Assembly: GCA_964389005.1 (NCBI GenBank)
Contig: CAYMCV010000046.1
Location: 1 to 18,285, forward strand
Reading direction: 5' to 3'
DNA length: 18,285 nt
Source of the DNA: CAYMCV01 sp964389005
GTDB taxonomy: Bacteria; Bacillota; Clostridia; Lachnospirales; Lachnospiraceae
In this document: positions 1 through 7,406 of the stretch, piece after piece
Numbering within the stretch: the first letter of the stretch is position 1
Layout of the letters: each line of letters opens with the position of its first letter
Program-made: the position numbers and the translations under genes
Notes under the pieces: model-generated
Database searches by the model: none
What the model was told of the DNA's origin: nothing
Seen by the model: only the letters and a program-made list of their open reading frames with translations

Positions 1-899
1 TCGGACATGGTTCATTAGCAGAGAGAGCATTGATTCCTGTACTTCCTTCAGAAGCAGAATTTCCGTATGCAATCCGTACGGTCAGCGAGACATTTGAGTC
101 CAACGGTTCCACTTCACAAGCTTCCATCTGTGCATCAACGATGTCATTGATGGCTGCCGGTGTACCGATTAAGAAACCGGTTGCCGGTATCTCCTGTGGT
201 TTGGTAACAGGCGACAGTGATGATGATTATATTGTATTGACGGATATCCAGGGACTTGAAGATTTCTTTGGAGATATGGACTTCAAGGTTGCCGGAACAC
301 CTGACGGAATTACTGCAATTCAGATGGATATTAAGATTCATGGATTGACAAGACCGATCGTAGAAGAAGCAATCGCAAGAACCAGAGAAGCAAGAATGAA
401 CATCTTAAATAACGTTATGCTTCCTTGCATTCCTGCACCGAGAACGGAAGTCGGCGAGTATGCACCGAAGATTATCCAGATTCAGATTGATCCTGAGAAG
501 ATTGGTGAAGTAGTCGGACAGCGTGGTAAGACCATCAATGAGATTATTGCCCGTACCGGAGTCAAGATTGATATTACGGATGACGGAGCAGTCAGCGTAT
601 GCGGAACCGATCCTGAGATGATGAACCAGGCAATTGAAATCATCAAGACAATTGTAACTGAATTTGCCGAGGGTCAAATCTTTAAGGGTAAAGTTGTCAG
701 CATCAAGGATTTCGGCGCATTTGTTGAGTTTGCACCGGGCAAAGAAGGCATGGTTCATATCAGCAAGATTGCAAAACAGAGAATTGAACATGTGGAAGAT
801 GTTTTGACTTTGGGAGATGAAGTAACGGTTATCTGTCTCGGCAAAGACAAGATGGGAAGAATGAGTTTCTCAATCAAGGATGTTCCCGCACAAGTATAG
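1..899 (+). CDS. pnp: Polynucleotide phosphorylase (PNPase), 3' part only
   Basis: PNPase degrades RNA 3' to 5' with phosphate and takes part in mRNA turnover. The gene enters from the left edge; the first complete codon is at 3, and about 298 residues are visible. They begin inside the second RNase PH domain (GHGSLAERAL, then PVLPSEAEFPYAIR). The conserved acidic segment GDMDFKVAG followed by ITAIQMDIKI carries the aspartates expected at the active site. The C-terminal third has a KH domain (IGEVVGQRGKTINEI, with the GxxG-type loop) and then an S1 RNA-binding domain (GKVVSIKDFGAFVEF, MVHISKIA). It ends about where the S1 domain ends, without a long tail. An in-frame TTG at 30 is not the start, because the frame stays open and conserved upstream. 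A strong terminator follows directly. Identification is secure; only the 5' end is missing. Confidence 0.97.
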   Translation, partial: GHGSLAERALIPVLPSEAEFPYAIRTVSETFESNGSTSQASICASTMSLMAAGVPIKKPVAGISCGLVTGDSDDDYIVLTDIQGLEDFFGDMDFKVAGTPDGITAIQMDIKIHGLTRPIVEEAIARTREARMNILNNVMLPCIPAPRTEVGEYAPKIIQIQIDPEKIGEVVGQRGKTINEIIARTGVKIDITDDGAVSVCGTDPEMMNQAIEIIKTIVTEFAEGQIFKGKVVSIKDFGAFVEFAPGKEGMVHISKIAKQRIEHVEDVLTLGDEVTVICLGKDKMGRMSFSIKDVPAQV

Positions 900-921
900 A
901 ACAAAATCATTACCAAATATG

Positions 922-949
922 AAGTGTCGCTTCGGCGGCACTTTTTTTA
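922..949 (+). terminator. Rho-independent terminator after pnp
   Basis: A 9-bp stem (922-930 pairing with 935-943, one G-U pair) closes a TTCG loop at 931-934 and runs straight into a T tract at 942-948. A C(UUCG)G tetraloop is unusually stable. It sits 22 bases past the pnp stop and separates pnp from the sporulation operon. Confidence 0.93.
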
Positions 950-963
950 TGTTGTTTTATAAG

Positions 964-991
964 TCATAACTCGTACAACGTTTCATATACT
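964..991 (+). promoter_or_regulatory. Putative SigE-type sporulation promoter for the spoIIIA operon
   Basis: The element CATATACT at 984-991 matches the B. subtilis SigE -10 consensus (CATACAHT, recalled from the literature) at 7 of 8 positions. Upstream, TCATAAC at 964-970 matches the -35 consensus KMATATT at 5 of 7, with a 13-base spacer against the usual 14-15. The spoIIIA operon is SigE-controlled in B. subtilis, so the position fits. Transcription would begin near 998-1000, about 36 bases before spoIIIAA. This is consensus matching by eye, not proof. Confidence 0.6.
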
Positions 992-1034
992 GTTTTAGAT
1001 ATACAAAAAAAGATAGAAAGGTTGACATGAGCAC

Positions 1035-1988
1035 ATGATGAAAGAAAACGAGTTGATTTCGCTATTTCCAAGGAAGTATGCACCGTATTTTCGTGAGATT
1101 GAAAATCGTTTCATGGATGTGCAGGAGATTCGATTTCGTGTGGGTCAACCGACAACGATTCGAATGAAAAATGAAGAGTATTTTTTAACTACGGAAGGAA
1201 GATTGACCCAAAATGAGCACCATTTGCTCAGAATCTCGGCGGAAGAACTTATGGAAAATTTAGATTTCCTATGTCAGCATTCGCTGTATGCGTTTGATGA
1301 AGAAATTAAAAGAGGTTATCTGACTGTTAAGGGAGGGCATCGCGTCGGTATCGTCGGACAAACCGTTGTCGATGAACATGGAATATTTCGAATCCGAAAT
1401 TTTAGTTCCTTAAACTATCGTATCTCACATCAGATAATCGGTGCGGCAAATCATTTACTTCACTATTTTTATGAGAAAGACAAGGTTAAAAATGTCTTGA
1501 TTGTATCGCCGCCCGGGTGCGGAAAAACCACAATCTTGCGAGACGCGGTTCGACTTATTTCTGATGGGAATCGACATGCCGGAGGTAAGAACGTTTGCGT
1601 TGTGGATGAACGTTCCGAAATCGGCGGCAGTTATCTTGGTATACCACAAAATGATATCGGAAAAAGAACTGACATTTTGGATGGTTGTCCGAAAGCAGAA
1701 GGTATGATGATGGTACTTCGTGCAATGGCACCGGAACTAATTGCGGTGGATGAAATCGGAAGTGAGCAAGACATCGCCGCCATACGTGAAATTGCCTCTT
1801 GTGGCTGCAGCTTGATTGCAACAGCACATGCGGAGTGCACACAAGGTTTAAACCTGCGCCCAACCATACAAACTTGTTTGGATGAGTCACTGTTTGAGAC
1901 AATCATCGTACTTTCTGCGAGAAACGGTGTCGGAACGTTGGAACACGTGTATTGCAGACAGGAAGGAGGTTTTCAAAGAACAAAATGA
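1035..1988 (+). CDS. spoIIIAA: Stage III sporulation protein AA, secretion-type ATPase
   Basis: SpoIIIAA is the cytoplasmic ATPase of the SpoIIIA complex, related to type II/IV secretion ATPases, and is thought to power the channel between mother cell and forespore after engulfment. The protein has 317 residues, close to the family's usual 300-odd. The Walker A motif PPGCGKTT lies near residues 159-166 and the Walker B LIAVDE near 235-240. The segment SCGCSLIATAHA near 255-266 is typical of the family. The start is ATG 1035 or the adjacent ATG 1038; upstream in-frame codons run into a stop. The only purine-rich site (AAAGG, 1017-1021) is 13 bases away, which is long, and a three-codon ORF lies between (1027-1038). 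The stop overlaps the spoIIIAB start (ATGA). Confidence 0.95.
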   Translation: MMKENELISLFPRKYAPYFREIENRFMDVQEIRFRVGQPTTIRMKNEEYFLTTEGRLTQNEHHLLRISAEELMENLDFLCQHSLYAFDEEIKRGYLTVKGGHRVGIVGQTVVDEHGIFRIRNFSSLNYRISHQIIGAANHLLHYFYEKDKVKNVLIVSPPGCGKTTILRDAVRLISDGNRHAGGKNVCVVDERSEIGGSYLGIPQNDIGKRTDILDGCPKAEGMMMVLRAMAPELIAVDEIGSEQDIAAIREIASCGCSLIATAHAECTQGLNLRPTIQTCLDESLFETIIVLSARNGVGTLEHVYCRQEGGFQRTK

Positions 1989-2503
1989 TGAAATTAGTTG
2001 GAATATTATGCATGATGACCGGTTGCTTCGGCTTGGCTTTCAATTTTTATACAGAAATGAATCATCGCTATCAAACATTAAATTACTTTCGTAAAATACT
2101 GCATGCCATGGAACAGGAACTTACATACAGCAGAGCGACGCTTCCACAGATTTGTCATACGCTTGCAAAGCAATTGCGAGAACCATATGCCGGTATGATG
2201 GAGCAGATTTATACGGAAGGCGAACAAGAAAGAGAACGATCATTTTCGGATATATGGCGGCGGAAAATTACAGAAATAAGTAAAAACGCATCATTGAAGA
2301 CCTCGGATACGGAAATTCTGGCAGGGATTTTTGACAGCAGCAGAAACGGAAGTTTGGAAATGCAGAAGCGGGCATTGCTCCTTGCCAGGGACAATCTGGA
2401 GTCCGAATGCGAACGTTTGCATCGGGAAAAAGAAGGAAAAGGGAAGGTTATTCTTTGCTTGGGAATTACGGGAGGACTGGTCATCTCCATTCTTTTTCTT
2501 TAA
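1985..2503 (+). CDS. spoIIIAB: Stage III sporulation protein AB
   Basis: SpoIIIAB is a membrane protein of the SpoIIIA complex and resembles type II secretion F-like components, so it probably links the ATPase to the membrane. It has 172 residues, against 171 in B. subtilis. An N-terminal hydrophobic segment (MMKLVGILCM, residues 1-21) is followed by a helical soluble part containing FRKILHAMEQELTYSR, a hallmark of the family, and ends in a second hydrophobic segment (about 155-172). The start is ATG 1985, overlapping the spoIIIAA stop, or ATG 1988. The longer frame back to TTG 1952 overlaps spoIIIAA and adds no family-like sequence. A perfect AAGGAGGT lies at 1963-1970, but 14 bases from the start, which is unusually far. 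Confidence 0.93.
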   Translation: MMKLVGILCMMTGCFGLAFNFYTEMNHRYQTLNYFRKILHAMEQELTYSRATLPQICHTLAKQLREPYAGMMEQIYTEGEQERERSFSDIWRRKITEISKNASLKTSDTEILAGIFDSSRNGSLEMQKRALLLARDNLESECERLHREKEGKGKVILCLGITGGLVISILFL

Positions 2504-2529
2504 TACAATATAGAAACGGGAGGAAACGA

Positions 2530-2724
2530 ATGAGCGTCAGCTTGATTTTTAAAATCGCAGCCGTGGGGATTTTGGTCACCATTCTATGTCAGGTGCTGAA
2601 ACACAGCGGGCGTGAAGAACAGTCATTTTTGGTTGGACTTGCAGGTCTGATTCTGGTCTTGACGTGGATTGTCCCATATATTTATGAGCTCTTTGTGATT
2701 GTACAAAATCTTTTTAGCCTGTAA
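2530..2724 (+). CDS. spoIIIAC: Stage III sporulation protein AC
   Basis: This is a small integral membrane component of the SpoIIIA channel, of 64 residues, the normal family size. Two hydrophobic helices are visible: about residues 4-23 (LIFKIAAVGILVTILCQVL) and 32-52, joined by a short polar loop with KHSGREEQ. The chosen ATG has GGGAGG at 2518-2523 with 6 bases of spacing. An in-frame extension back to 2407 overlaps spoIIIAB and looks unlike protein of this family, so it is left out. Its function rests on family and operon position; the SpoIIIAC/AD family is seen almost only in spore formers. Confidence 0.95.
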   Translation: MSVSLIFKIAAVGILVTILCQVLKHSGREEQSFLVGLAGLILVLTWIVPYIYELFVIVQNLFSL

Positions 2725-2747
2725 AAACGGAGGGACATTGTAAACAT

Positions 2748-3134
2748 ATGGAAATTGTGAAAGTGGCGCTTCTGGGAATCATCGGCGTTATGATTGCCAC
2801 GGAATTAAAGGATCAAAAAAGAAGCTTCGGAACTTACATTGCATTTGCTGTCGGGCTGCTGATTTTCGGTTTGTCACTCGGAAAATTGACAACGGCGTTC
2901 TCTGTCATTTCGGATTTGAAACTCTATTTTAGCGGCGGTGAGCATTTTTTTACCATTTTGCTAAAAGTTGTGGGAATTACATATCTTTGCGAATTTAGTT
3001 CCGGTATTTGCAAAGATGCGGGATTTCAGGCGATTGCCGGACAGATACAAATTTTTGGGAAACTGTATGTGTTGCTCTCGGGAATGCCGATTCTGCTTGC
3101 GTTACTGGAGACAATCAAAGGGCTTGGAGGGTAA
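2748..3134 (+). CDS. spoIIIAD: Stage III sporulation protein AD
   Basis: SpoIIIAD is a polytopic membrane protein of the SpoIIIA complex, related to SpoIIIAC. It has 128 residues, against about 130 in other species. Hydrophobic stretches lie near residues 5-19, 28-46, 65-82 and 105-121. Family-typical sequence includes EIVKVALLGIIGVMIA at the N terminus and YLCEFSSGICKDAGF near residues 78-93. The only plausible in-frame start is ATG 2748. The nearest ribosome binding site, GGAGGG at 2729-2734, is 13 bases upstream, so initiation may be weaker than the site suggests. It follows spoIIIAC by 23 bases, and its final codons supply the ribosome binding site for spoIIIAE. Confidence 0.94.
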   Translation: MEIVKVALLGIIGVMIATELKDQKRSFGTYIAFAVGLLIFGLSLGKLTTAFSVISDLKLYFSGGEHFFTILLKVVGITYLCEFSSGICKDAGFQAIAGQIQIFGKLYVLLSGMPILLALLETIKGLGG

Positions 3135-3144
3135 GCAGAACTAT

Positions 3145-4173
3145 ATGGAAGATTATGTAAAACTTGACGGTCCGCTTGCCGAATTATTGCCGCAGAATTC
3201 GGAGACTTTTTCTGAGATGCTTGGACGAATCATCAGAGGCGAGGAAGTTTTTGGACCATTGTGGATTGTCAATACGTTTCGTTCGTTATGGCAGAGCGAA
3301 GTTGCAAATTTTAAATACCTGTTCGTATCATTATTGACGCTTGCATTGATAGCAGCTGTTTTTCATCATTTTTCAGGAGCGTTTCAAAATCAACAGATTG
3401 CGGACTTGAGTTTCTATTTTACATACTTGCTCTTAATCAATACGCTGTTACAGAGTTTTTATACGGCACTTGAGGTTGCAAGCGGTTTGATTGAGACAAT
3501 TGTCAGATTTATGGAAATACTGTTACCGACATATTACATTACAATTGCAGCAACGTCTGCATTTTCTACGGCCGCGGGTTTTTATCAATGGCCGTTGATT
3601 CTGATCTATTTTTTTGAAACGGCGTTTCCGGGCTTTATTATTCCGCTCATCAGCGCATATGTATATTGTGCCGTTATCAGTGGACTGGCTGGTGACGACA
3701 AGTTGCAATCCATGTTGCACTTTATCAAGAAAATCATTGACTTTATGCTAAAATTGGCAATCGGTGGCGTGACGGGATTCGGCGTAGTGAAATCAATGGT
3801 CAATCCGGTCATTGATGGCTTAAAAACAACGGGATTGCAAAAATGCATATCGGTGATTCCGGGTGTCGGTGAGGTTACGGAATCGGTTTCCAAAGTCATT
3901 CTCGGATCCGCAATTCTGATCAAAAACAGTATGGGCGTTGCAATTCTTGTTTGTCTTTTATCGGTCTGTATACTGCCGATGCTCAAATTATTATTGCTTG
4001 CAGGAATGATGCAACTATGTGCCGCATTGATGGGGATGTTTGCGGATCAACGTTCTTATCGATGTACGAAACGCGTAGGCGAAGGGTGTCTGCTTTTATT
4101 GAAAGCTGTATTTTGCGTCATTGCCATGCTGTTTATAACGATTGCAATTATTAGCTCTGTCGTGATTACTTGA
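3145..4173 (+). CDS. spoIIIAE: Stage III sporulation protein AE, polytopic membrane protein without signal peptide
   Basis: SpoIIIAE is the large multi-pass membrane subunit of the SpoIIIA channel. The C-terminal three quarters is clearly the family: repeated hydrophobic helices from about residue 57, with VVKSMVNPVIDGLKTTGLQK and SVIPGVGEVTESVSKVILGSA in the conserved core. It has 342 residues, against 399 in B. subtilis. The missing part is the N-terminal signal peptide and leader; here the protein opens with the soluble segment MEDYVKLDGPLAELLPQ. No start codon in frame lies between spoIIIAD's stop and ATG 3145. The in-frame sequence upstream (2968-3144) lies inside spoIIIAD and is charged and cysteine-rich, unlike a signal peptide. 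GGAGGG at 3126-3131 is 13 bases from the start. The family call is secure; the N terminus is open to question. Confidence 0.93.
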   Translation: MEDYVKLDGPLAELLPQNSETFSEMLGRIIRGEEVFGPLWIVNTFRSLWQSEVANFKYLFVSLLTLALIAAVFHHFSGAFQNQQIADLSFYFTYLLLINTLLQSFYTALEVASGLIETIVRFMEILLPTYYITIAATSAFSTAAGFYQWPLILIYFFETAFPGFIIPLISAYVYCAVISGLAGDDKLQSMLHFIKKIIDFMLKLAIGGVTGFGVVKSMVNPVIDGLKTTGLQKCISVIPGVGEVTESVSKVILGSAILIKNSMGVAILVCLLSVCILPMLKLLLLAGMMQLCAALMGMFADQRSYRCTKRVGEGCLLLLKAVFCVIAMLFITIAIISSVVIT

Positions 4174-4206
4174 CGGCAATCGGAATACGGGATGCGGAGG
4201 AATACA

Positions 4207-4755
4207 ATGAAAGAAACCATACTTCAACTAATAAAGAATGTAGGAATTTTTACGGTCATTGCACAATTAATTTTACACTTTTGTGCGGGCTCGGATTATG
4301 AGAAATATACCAAGGTTTTGACGTCATTGATGTTGCTCATTTTATTGGTAGTACCGATTTCGAGGGTTTTCAGTGAAAATGAAATTGAAGCATTTTCACA
4401 GAATTTGGAAGCGGAAATTGCGGAATATGAGAAAGAGGCAGCGGTTTGGAGGGAGGACGAGTCCGAGAATTTGATGACTTTGACGGAATCGGCACTTGCG
4501 AAACAATTGGACGACGTTGCGCTTCCGTACGGATATCATGTGGTCGATACACAAATTGCTAAAAATGAAAGCGGAGTTCTGACGGTAACTCTATCTCGTA
4601 AGGAAACGCGTATTGCCGGGATATCACCCGTTATTATCGGTGAAGATGAAGGTGGAACAGAGGAAAACTGCGAAGAGATTGAGGAGCTCAAAGAATGCTT
4701 GGCGGAGGTATTGGAAACCGATAAAGGATATCTGGAGGTGATGGTAATTGAATGA
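4207..4755 (+). CDS. spoIIIAF: Stage III sporulation protein AF
   Basis: SpoIIIAF is a mother-cell membrane protein of the SpoIIIA complex with a soluble domain facing the space between the membranes. It has 182 residues, a little shorter than the 206 of B. subtilis. Two hydrophobic helices lie at about residues 11-27 and 38-53, followed by an acidic helical stretch (FSENEIEAFSQNLEAEI) and a C-terminal domain ending in CLAEVLETDKGYLEV. The start at ATG 4207 has GGAGG at 4196-4200 with 6 bases of spacing. An earlier in-frame start at 4192 would place that ribosome binding site inside the gene. The stop overlaps the first codons of spoIIIAG. Confidence 0.9.
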   Translation: MKETILQLIKNVGIFTVIAQLILHFCAGSDYEKYTKVLTSLMLLILLVVPISRVFSENEIEAFSQNLEAEIAEYEKEAAVWREDESENLMTLTESALAKQLDDVALPYGYHVVDTQIAKNESGVLTVTLSRKETRIAGISPVIIGEDEGGTEENCEEIEELKECLAEVLETDKGYLEVMVIE

Positions 4756-5359
4756 ACAACTCACAAAGTTAAAAAACAAGTTGAGTGCAAAAAAACCGGG
4801 CAAAGATTTGATGCTAATCCTGATTTTGGGAGGAGTTTTGCTGGCTGTGATTGCTTGGCCGACAGAGGATAAAAATACAGATGATGAATCAAAATCCATT
4901 ATATCGGACAATCAAAGTGCTATGATGGAGGAGAACAAAGAATCAATGGATTCACAGACATTATATGAGAAAAAATTAGAAGAGCGTTTGGAGGAAATTC
5001 TTGCAGAAGTGGAGGGGGTCGGGAAAGTCAAGGTGATGATTACACTTGCGGCGGACAGCGAACAAATTGTTGAGAAAGATCGCACGCTTGATACACAGAG
5101 TGTCTCCGAGACAGACGGAACAGGTGGGAGCAGAGAGAATCGAACGACGAACGACGCAGAGGAAACGGTTTACATCACGAATCAATCGGGAGAGAAAGAA
5201 CCTTATGTCAGCAAGGTTAAGTATCCGACGGTCGAAGGGGTTTTGGTAGTCGCCGAAGGCGGCGATGACATACGTGTGAATATTCATATTACGGAAGCGA
5301 TTCAGGCATTATTTCATATTGATGCACATAAAATTAGAGTAGTAAAAATGAAATCCTAA
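4748..5359 (+). CDS. spoIIIAG: Stage III sporulation protein AG, ring-forming
   Basis: SpoIIIAG forms a large ring in the intermembrane space as part of the SpoIIIA channel, through a ring-building domain like those of secretion systems (known from B. subtilis). It has 203 residues. A lysine-rich cytoplasmic tail is followed by one hydrophobic helix at about 21-37 (LMLILILGGVLLAVIAW), an acidic linker, and a domain from about residue 75 with EEILAEVEGVGKVKVMITL and VSKVKYPTVEGVLVVAEGG. Translation starts at TTG 4748, with GGAGG at 4734-4738 nine bases upstream. The nearby ATG 4752 is out of frame. The gene overlaps the end of spoIIIAF by 8 bases, suggesting coupled translation. Confidence 0.93.
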   Translation: MNEQLTKLKNKLSAKKPGKDLMLILILGGVLLAVIAWPTEDKNTDDESKSIISDNQSAMMEENKESMDSQTLYEKKLEERLEEILAEVEGVGKVKVMITLAADSEQIVEKDRTLDTQSVSETDGTGGSRENRTTNDAEETVYITNQSGEKEPYVSKVKYPTVEGVLVVAEGGDDIRVNIHITEAIQALFHIDAHKIRVVKMKS

Positions 5360-5368
5360 GAGGTGATG

Positions 5369-6121
5369 ATGGCAGTGAGGAAAATATTTAAGAAGAATCA
5401 GATTATGATTACAGTGCTTGCGATTATGCTTGCCGTGGCAGGATATTTGAATTTTGCCGGCAAAGGAGTCGGAGAAGAGGAATTGGCCGTGGATCAGAAC
5501 ACCGTGTTCGATGAAGACGGGATTGCACTTCTTGACATAACAGAGGAGGATATTGAGAGTTTGGATTCCGATTATGTGGAATTACCGAATGAAGAATCTT
5601 ATGCAGAGGCAGATTTGAATGCGTTTGTGAGCGAAACTGTGGACAGTGATTATGTGGAATCACAGTTATTAACCGAAGAAACGGAACAAATGGCACAGAC
5701 GGATCAAGCGACTGTTGAGGAAGTCCCGGGAGAGGCAGTTTTTACATCAGCGACAACCGTAGGAAGTTTAAGCGGGGCGAAATTTATGAAGGAACAAACA
5801 CGCTCGAAGAATAAGGAAACGTTATTGGAAATCATCAACAATACCACGCTGTCTGAGGATCAAAAGAAAGACGCAATCAATCAAATGATTGCATTGACAG
5901 GCGTTGCGGAGCAGGAAACCAGTGCAGAAATCCTGCTGGAAGCAAGAGGGTTTACAGATGTGGTTGTAAGTATTGGAAACGGTACGGCTGATGTCATGGT
6001 TGGGATGAGCGAGTTATCGGAGGCGGAGTGTGCACAGATTATCGATATTGTGCAGAGAAAAACTGCGCTGTCTCCGGAGAATATCATTATTACGCCAATC
6101 GGAGCGCAGGAAACGGAGTAA
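5369..6121 (+). CDS. spoIIIAH: Stage III sporulation protein AH, channel protein
   Basis: SpoIIIAH spans the outer forespore membrane from the mother-cell side and in B. subtilis binds forespore SpoIIQ to make the channel. It has 250 residues from ATG 5369, against 218 in B. subtilis. One hydrophobic helix lies at about 11-28. It is followed by a long acidic linker (about 35-125) and a C-terminal ring-building domain (about 130-250: TLLEIINNTTLSEDQKKDAI, ILLEARGFTDVVVSIGNG, TALSPENIIITPIG). The linker repeats DSDYVE at residues 66-71 and 92-97. AGAGG at 5359-5363 favours ATG 5369; GTG 5363 and ATG 5366 are in frame and possible. No spoIIQ gene is in this window. Confidence 0.92.
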   Translation: MAVRKIFKKNQIMITVLAIMLAVAGYLNFAGKGVGEEELAVDQNTVFDEDGIALLDITEEDIESLDSDYVELPNEESYAEADLNAFVSETVDSDYVESQLLTEETEQMAQTDQATVEEVPGEAVFTSATTVGSLSGAKFMKEQTRSKNKETLLEIINNTTLSEDQKKDAINQMIALTGVAEQETSAEILLEARGFTDVVVSIGNGTADVMVGMSELSEAECAQIIDIVQRKTALSPENIIITPIGAQETE

Positions 6122-6175
6122 TTTTATTCTGAATTGCACAGAATGAGAAAAGGAAGTGATTTTTACGGAATAATA

Positions 6176-6184
6176 TGGTACAAT
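6176..6184 (+). promoter_or_regulatory. Putative extended -10 promoter for deoB
   Basis: TGGTACAAT reads as an extended -10 element (TG, one base, then TACAAT at 6179-6184). I see no good -35 at the usual distance, and extended -10 promoters often do without one. Transcription would begin near 6190, leaving a leader of about 55 bases with repeated GCGTAA motifs. Confidence 0.5.
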
Positions 6185-6195
6185 AACGAACGAGA

Positions 6196-6230
6196 GCGTA
6201 AACCTTTGGCGTAACTTTTGCTACTTACGC
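6196..6230 (+). repeat. GCGTAA direct repeats with one inverted copy in the deoB leader
   Basis: GCGTAA occurs at 6196-6201 and 6209-6214, within two imperfect 13-base tandem units that differ at three or fewer positions. Its reverse complement TTACGC lies at 6225-6230. Either GCGTAA copy could pair with it, giving two mutually exclusive small hairpins just upstream of the deoB ribosome binding site (AGGAG, 6236-6240). A function is not shown. Confidence 0.5.
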
Positions 6231-6245
6231 GGAACAGGAGAGAAT

Positions 6246-7406
6246 ATGAAAAGAGTCTTTTTGATTGTGCTCGACAGTTTTGGTATCGGTGAGATGCCGG
6301 ATGCCGCCGCATACGGTGATGTCGGAGCAAATACATTGCAGTCTGTATCTAAGAGTCGTTTTTTTCACATGCCGAATATGGGGAAACTTGGTCTGTTTCA
6401 TATCGATGGCGTTTCCAATGAAGTTTTTAAAACAGATGTTCCGATGGCGGTATATGCGAGGATGAAAGAAGCATCCAGAGGGAAAGATACCACCATCGGG
6501 CATTGGGAGATTGCAGGAATTCGTTCCGACTGCCCGCTTCCGGTTTATCCGAACGGATTTCCGGAAGAAGTTCTGAAACAATTTGAGGAAGCAACCGGGA
6601 GAGGTGTCCTTTGTAATCGACCGTACTCAGGAACGGATGTTATCAGAGATTATGGTGACGAACATAGGAAGACAGGGAAACTGATTGTATATACGTCTGC
6701 GGACAGTGTATTTCAGATAGCAGCACATGAAGATGTGGTTCCTGTGGAAGAATTGTATGATTATTGCAGAATCGCAAGAGGAATACTGACAGGCGAACAT
6801 GGCGTCGGCCGTGTAATTGCAAGACCTTTTATCGGAACTTCCGGTAATTATACAAGGACACCGCGCAGACATGATTTTTCCTTGGAGCCGCCGCAGATTA
6901 CCATGTTGGATCAATTGATGGAGAATGGGAAAGATGTCATAGCAATCGGCAAGATTAAGGATATTTTTGCTGGCAAAGCAATCGGTGAGTTTACCTATAC
7001 CAAGTCCAATACCGAGGGCATGCAGGAAACGTTAAAAATGGCGGAACGTGATTTTGACGGATTGTGCTTTATTAATTTGGTGGATTTTGATATGTTGTAT
7101 GGACATCGCAATGATGTTGACGGGTATGCCAAGGCGTTGGCGGAGTTTGATGCATTTTTACCCGATTTTTATGCGAAGATGCGAGATGATGATGTCTTGA
7201 TGATTACCGCGGACCACGGTTGCGACCCGGGATATACGGTTTCCACGGATCACTCAAGGGAATATACGCCTATGATTTTGTACAGTTTGGGCATTCAACC
7301 CAAGAATCTTGGGACAAGAGATACATTTGCGGATATCGGTGCGACAATTTTAAGTATGTTCGGCATTGAAGCAAAGATTACCGGTACATCGATGATGACC
7401 GGGGTG
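6246..7406 (+). CDS. deoB: Phosphopentomutase, 3' end lost in an assembly gap
   Basis: DeoB interconverts ribose (or deoxyribose) 1-phosphate and 5-phosphate, feeding nucleoside breakdown products into the pentose phosphate pathway. It is a cytoplasmic alkaline-phosphatase-superfamily enzyme using two metal ions. 387 residues are visible, against about 390-400 for the family, so only the last few are missing. Metal and active-site residues are in place: D10 in LDSFGIG, T82/T83 in KDTTIGHW, D282 and H287 in VDFDMLYGHRND, D323 and H324 in TADHGCDP, and H336 in STDHSREY. The start ATG has AGGAG five bases upstream. The frame runs into ten N with no stop seen. By chance the same frame continues into prfC, but the two are separate genes. 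Confidence 0.96.

Noticed and set aside
405..791. 128-codon open frame on the minus strand
   Set aside because: It is antisense to the KH and S1 region of pnp, and has no family features or convincing start signal.
2407..2529. N-terminal extension of spoIIIAC
   Set aside because: It overlaps spoIIIAB, is charged and unlike the family, and the ATG at 2530 has a proper ribosome binding site.
3606..3986. 126-codon open frame on the minus strand
   Set aside because: It is antisense to the membrane region of spoIIIAE; low-complexity hydrophobic coding often leaves the opposite strand open.
6126..6144. Hairpin after spoIIIAH as a terminator
   Set aside because: The stem is only 6 A/T-rich pairs (ATTCTG with CAGAAT) with a 7-base loop, and no T tract follows.
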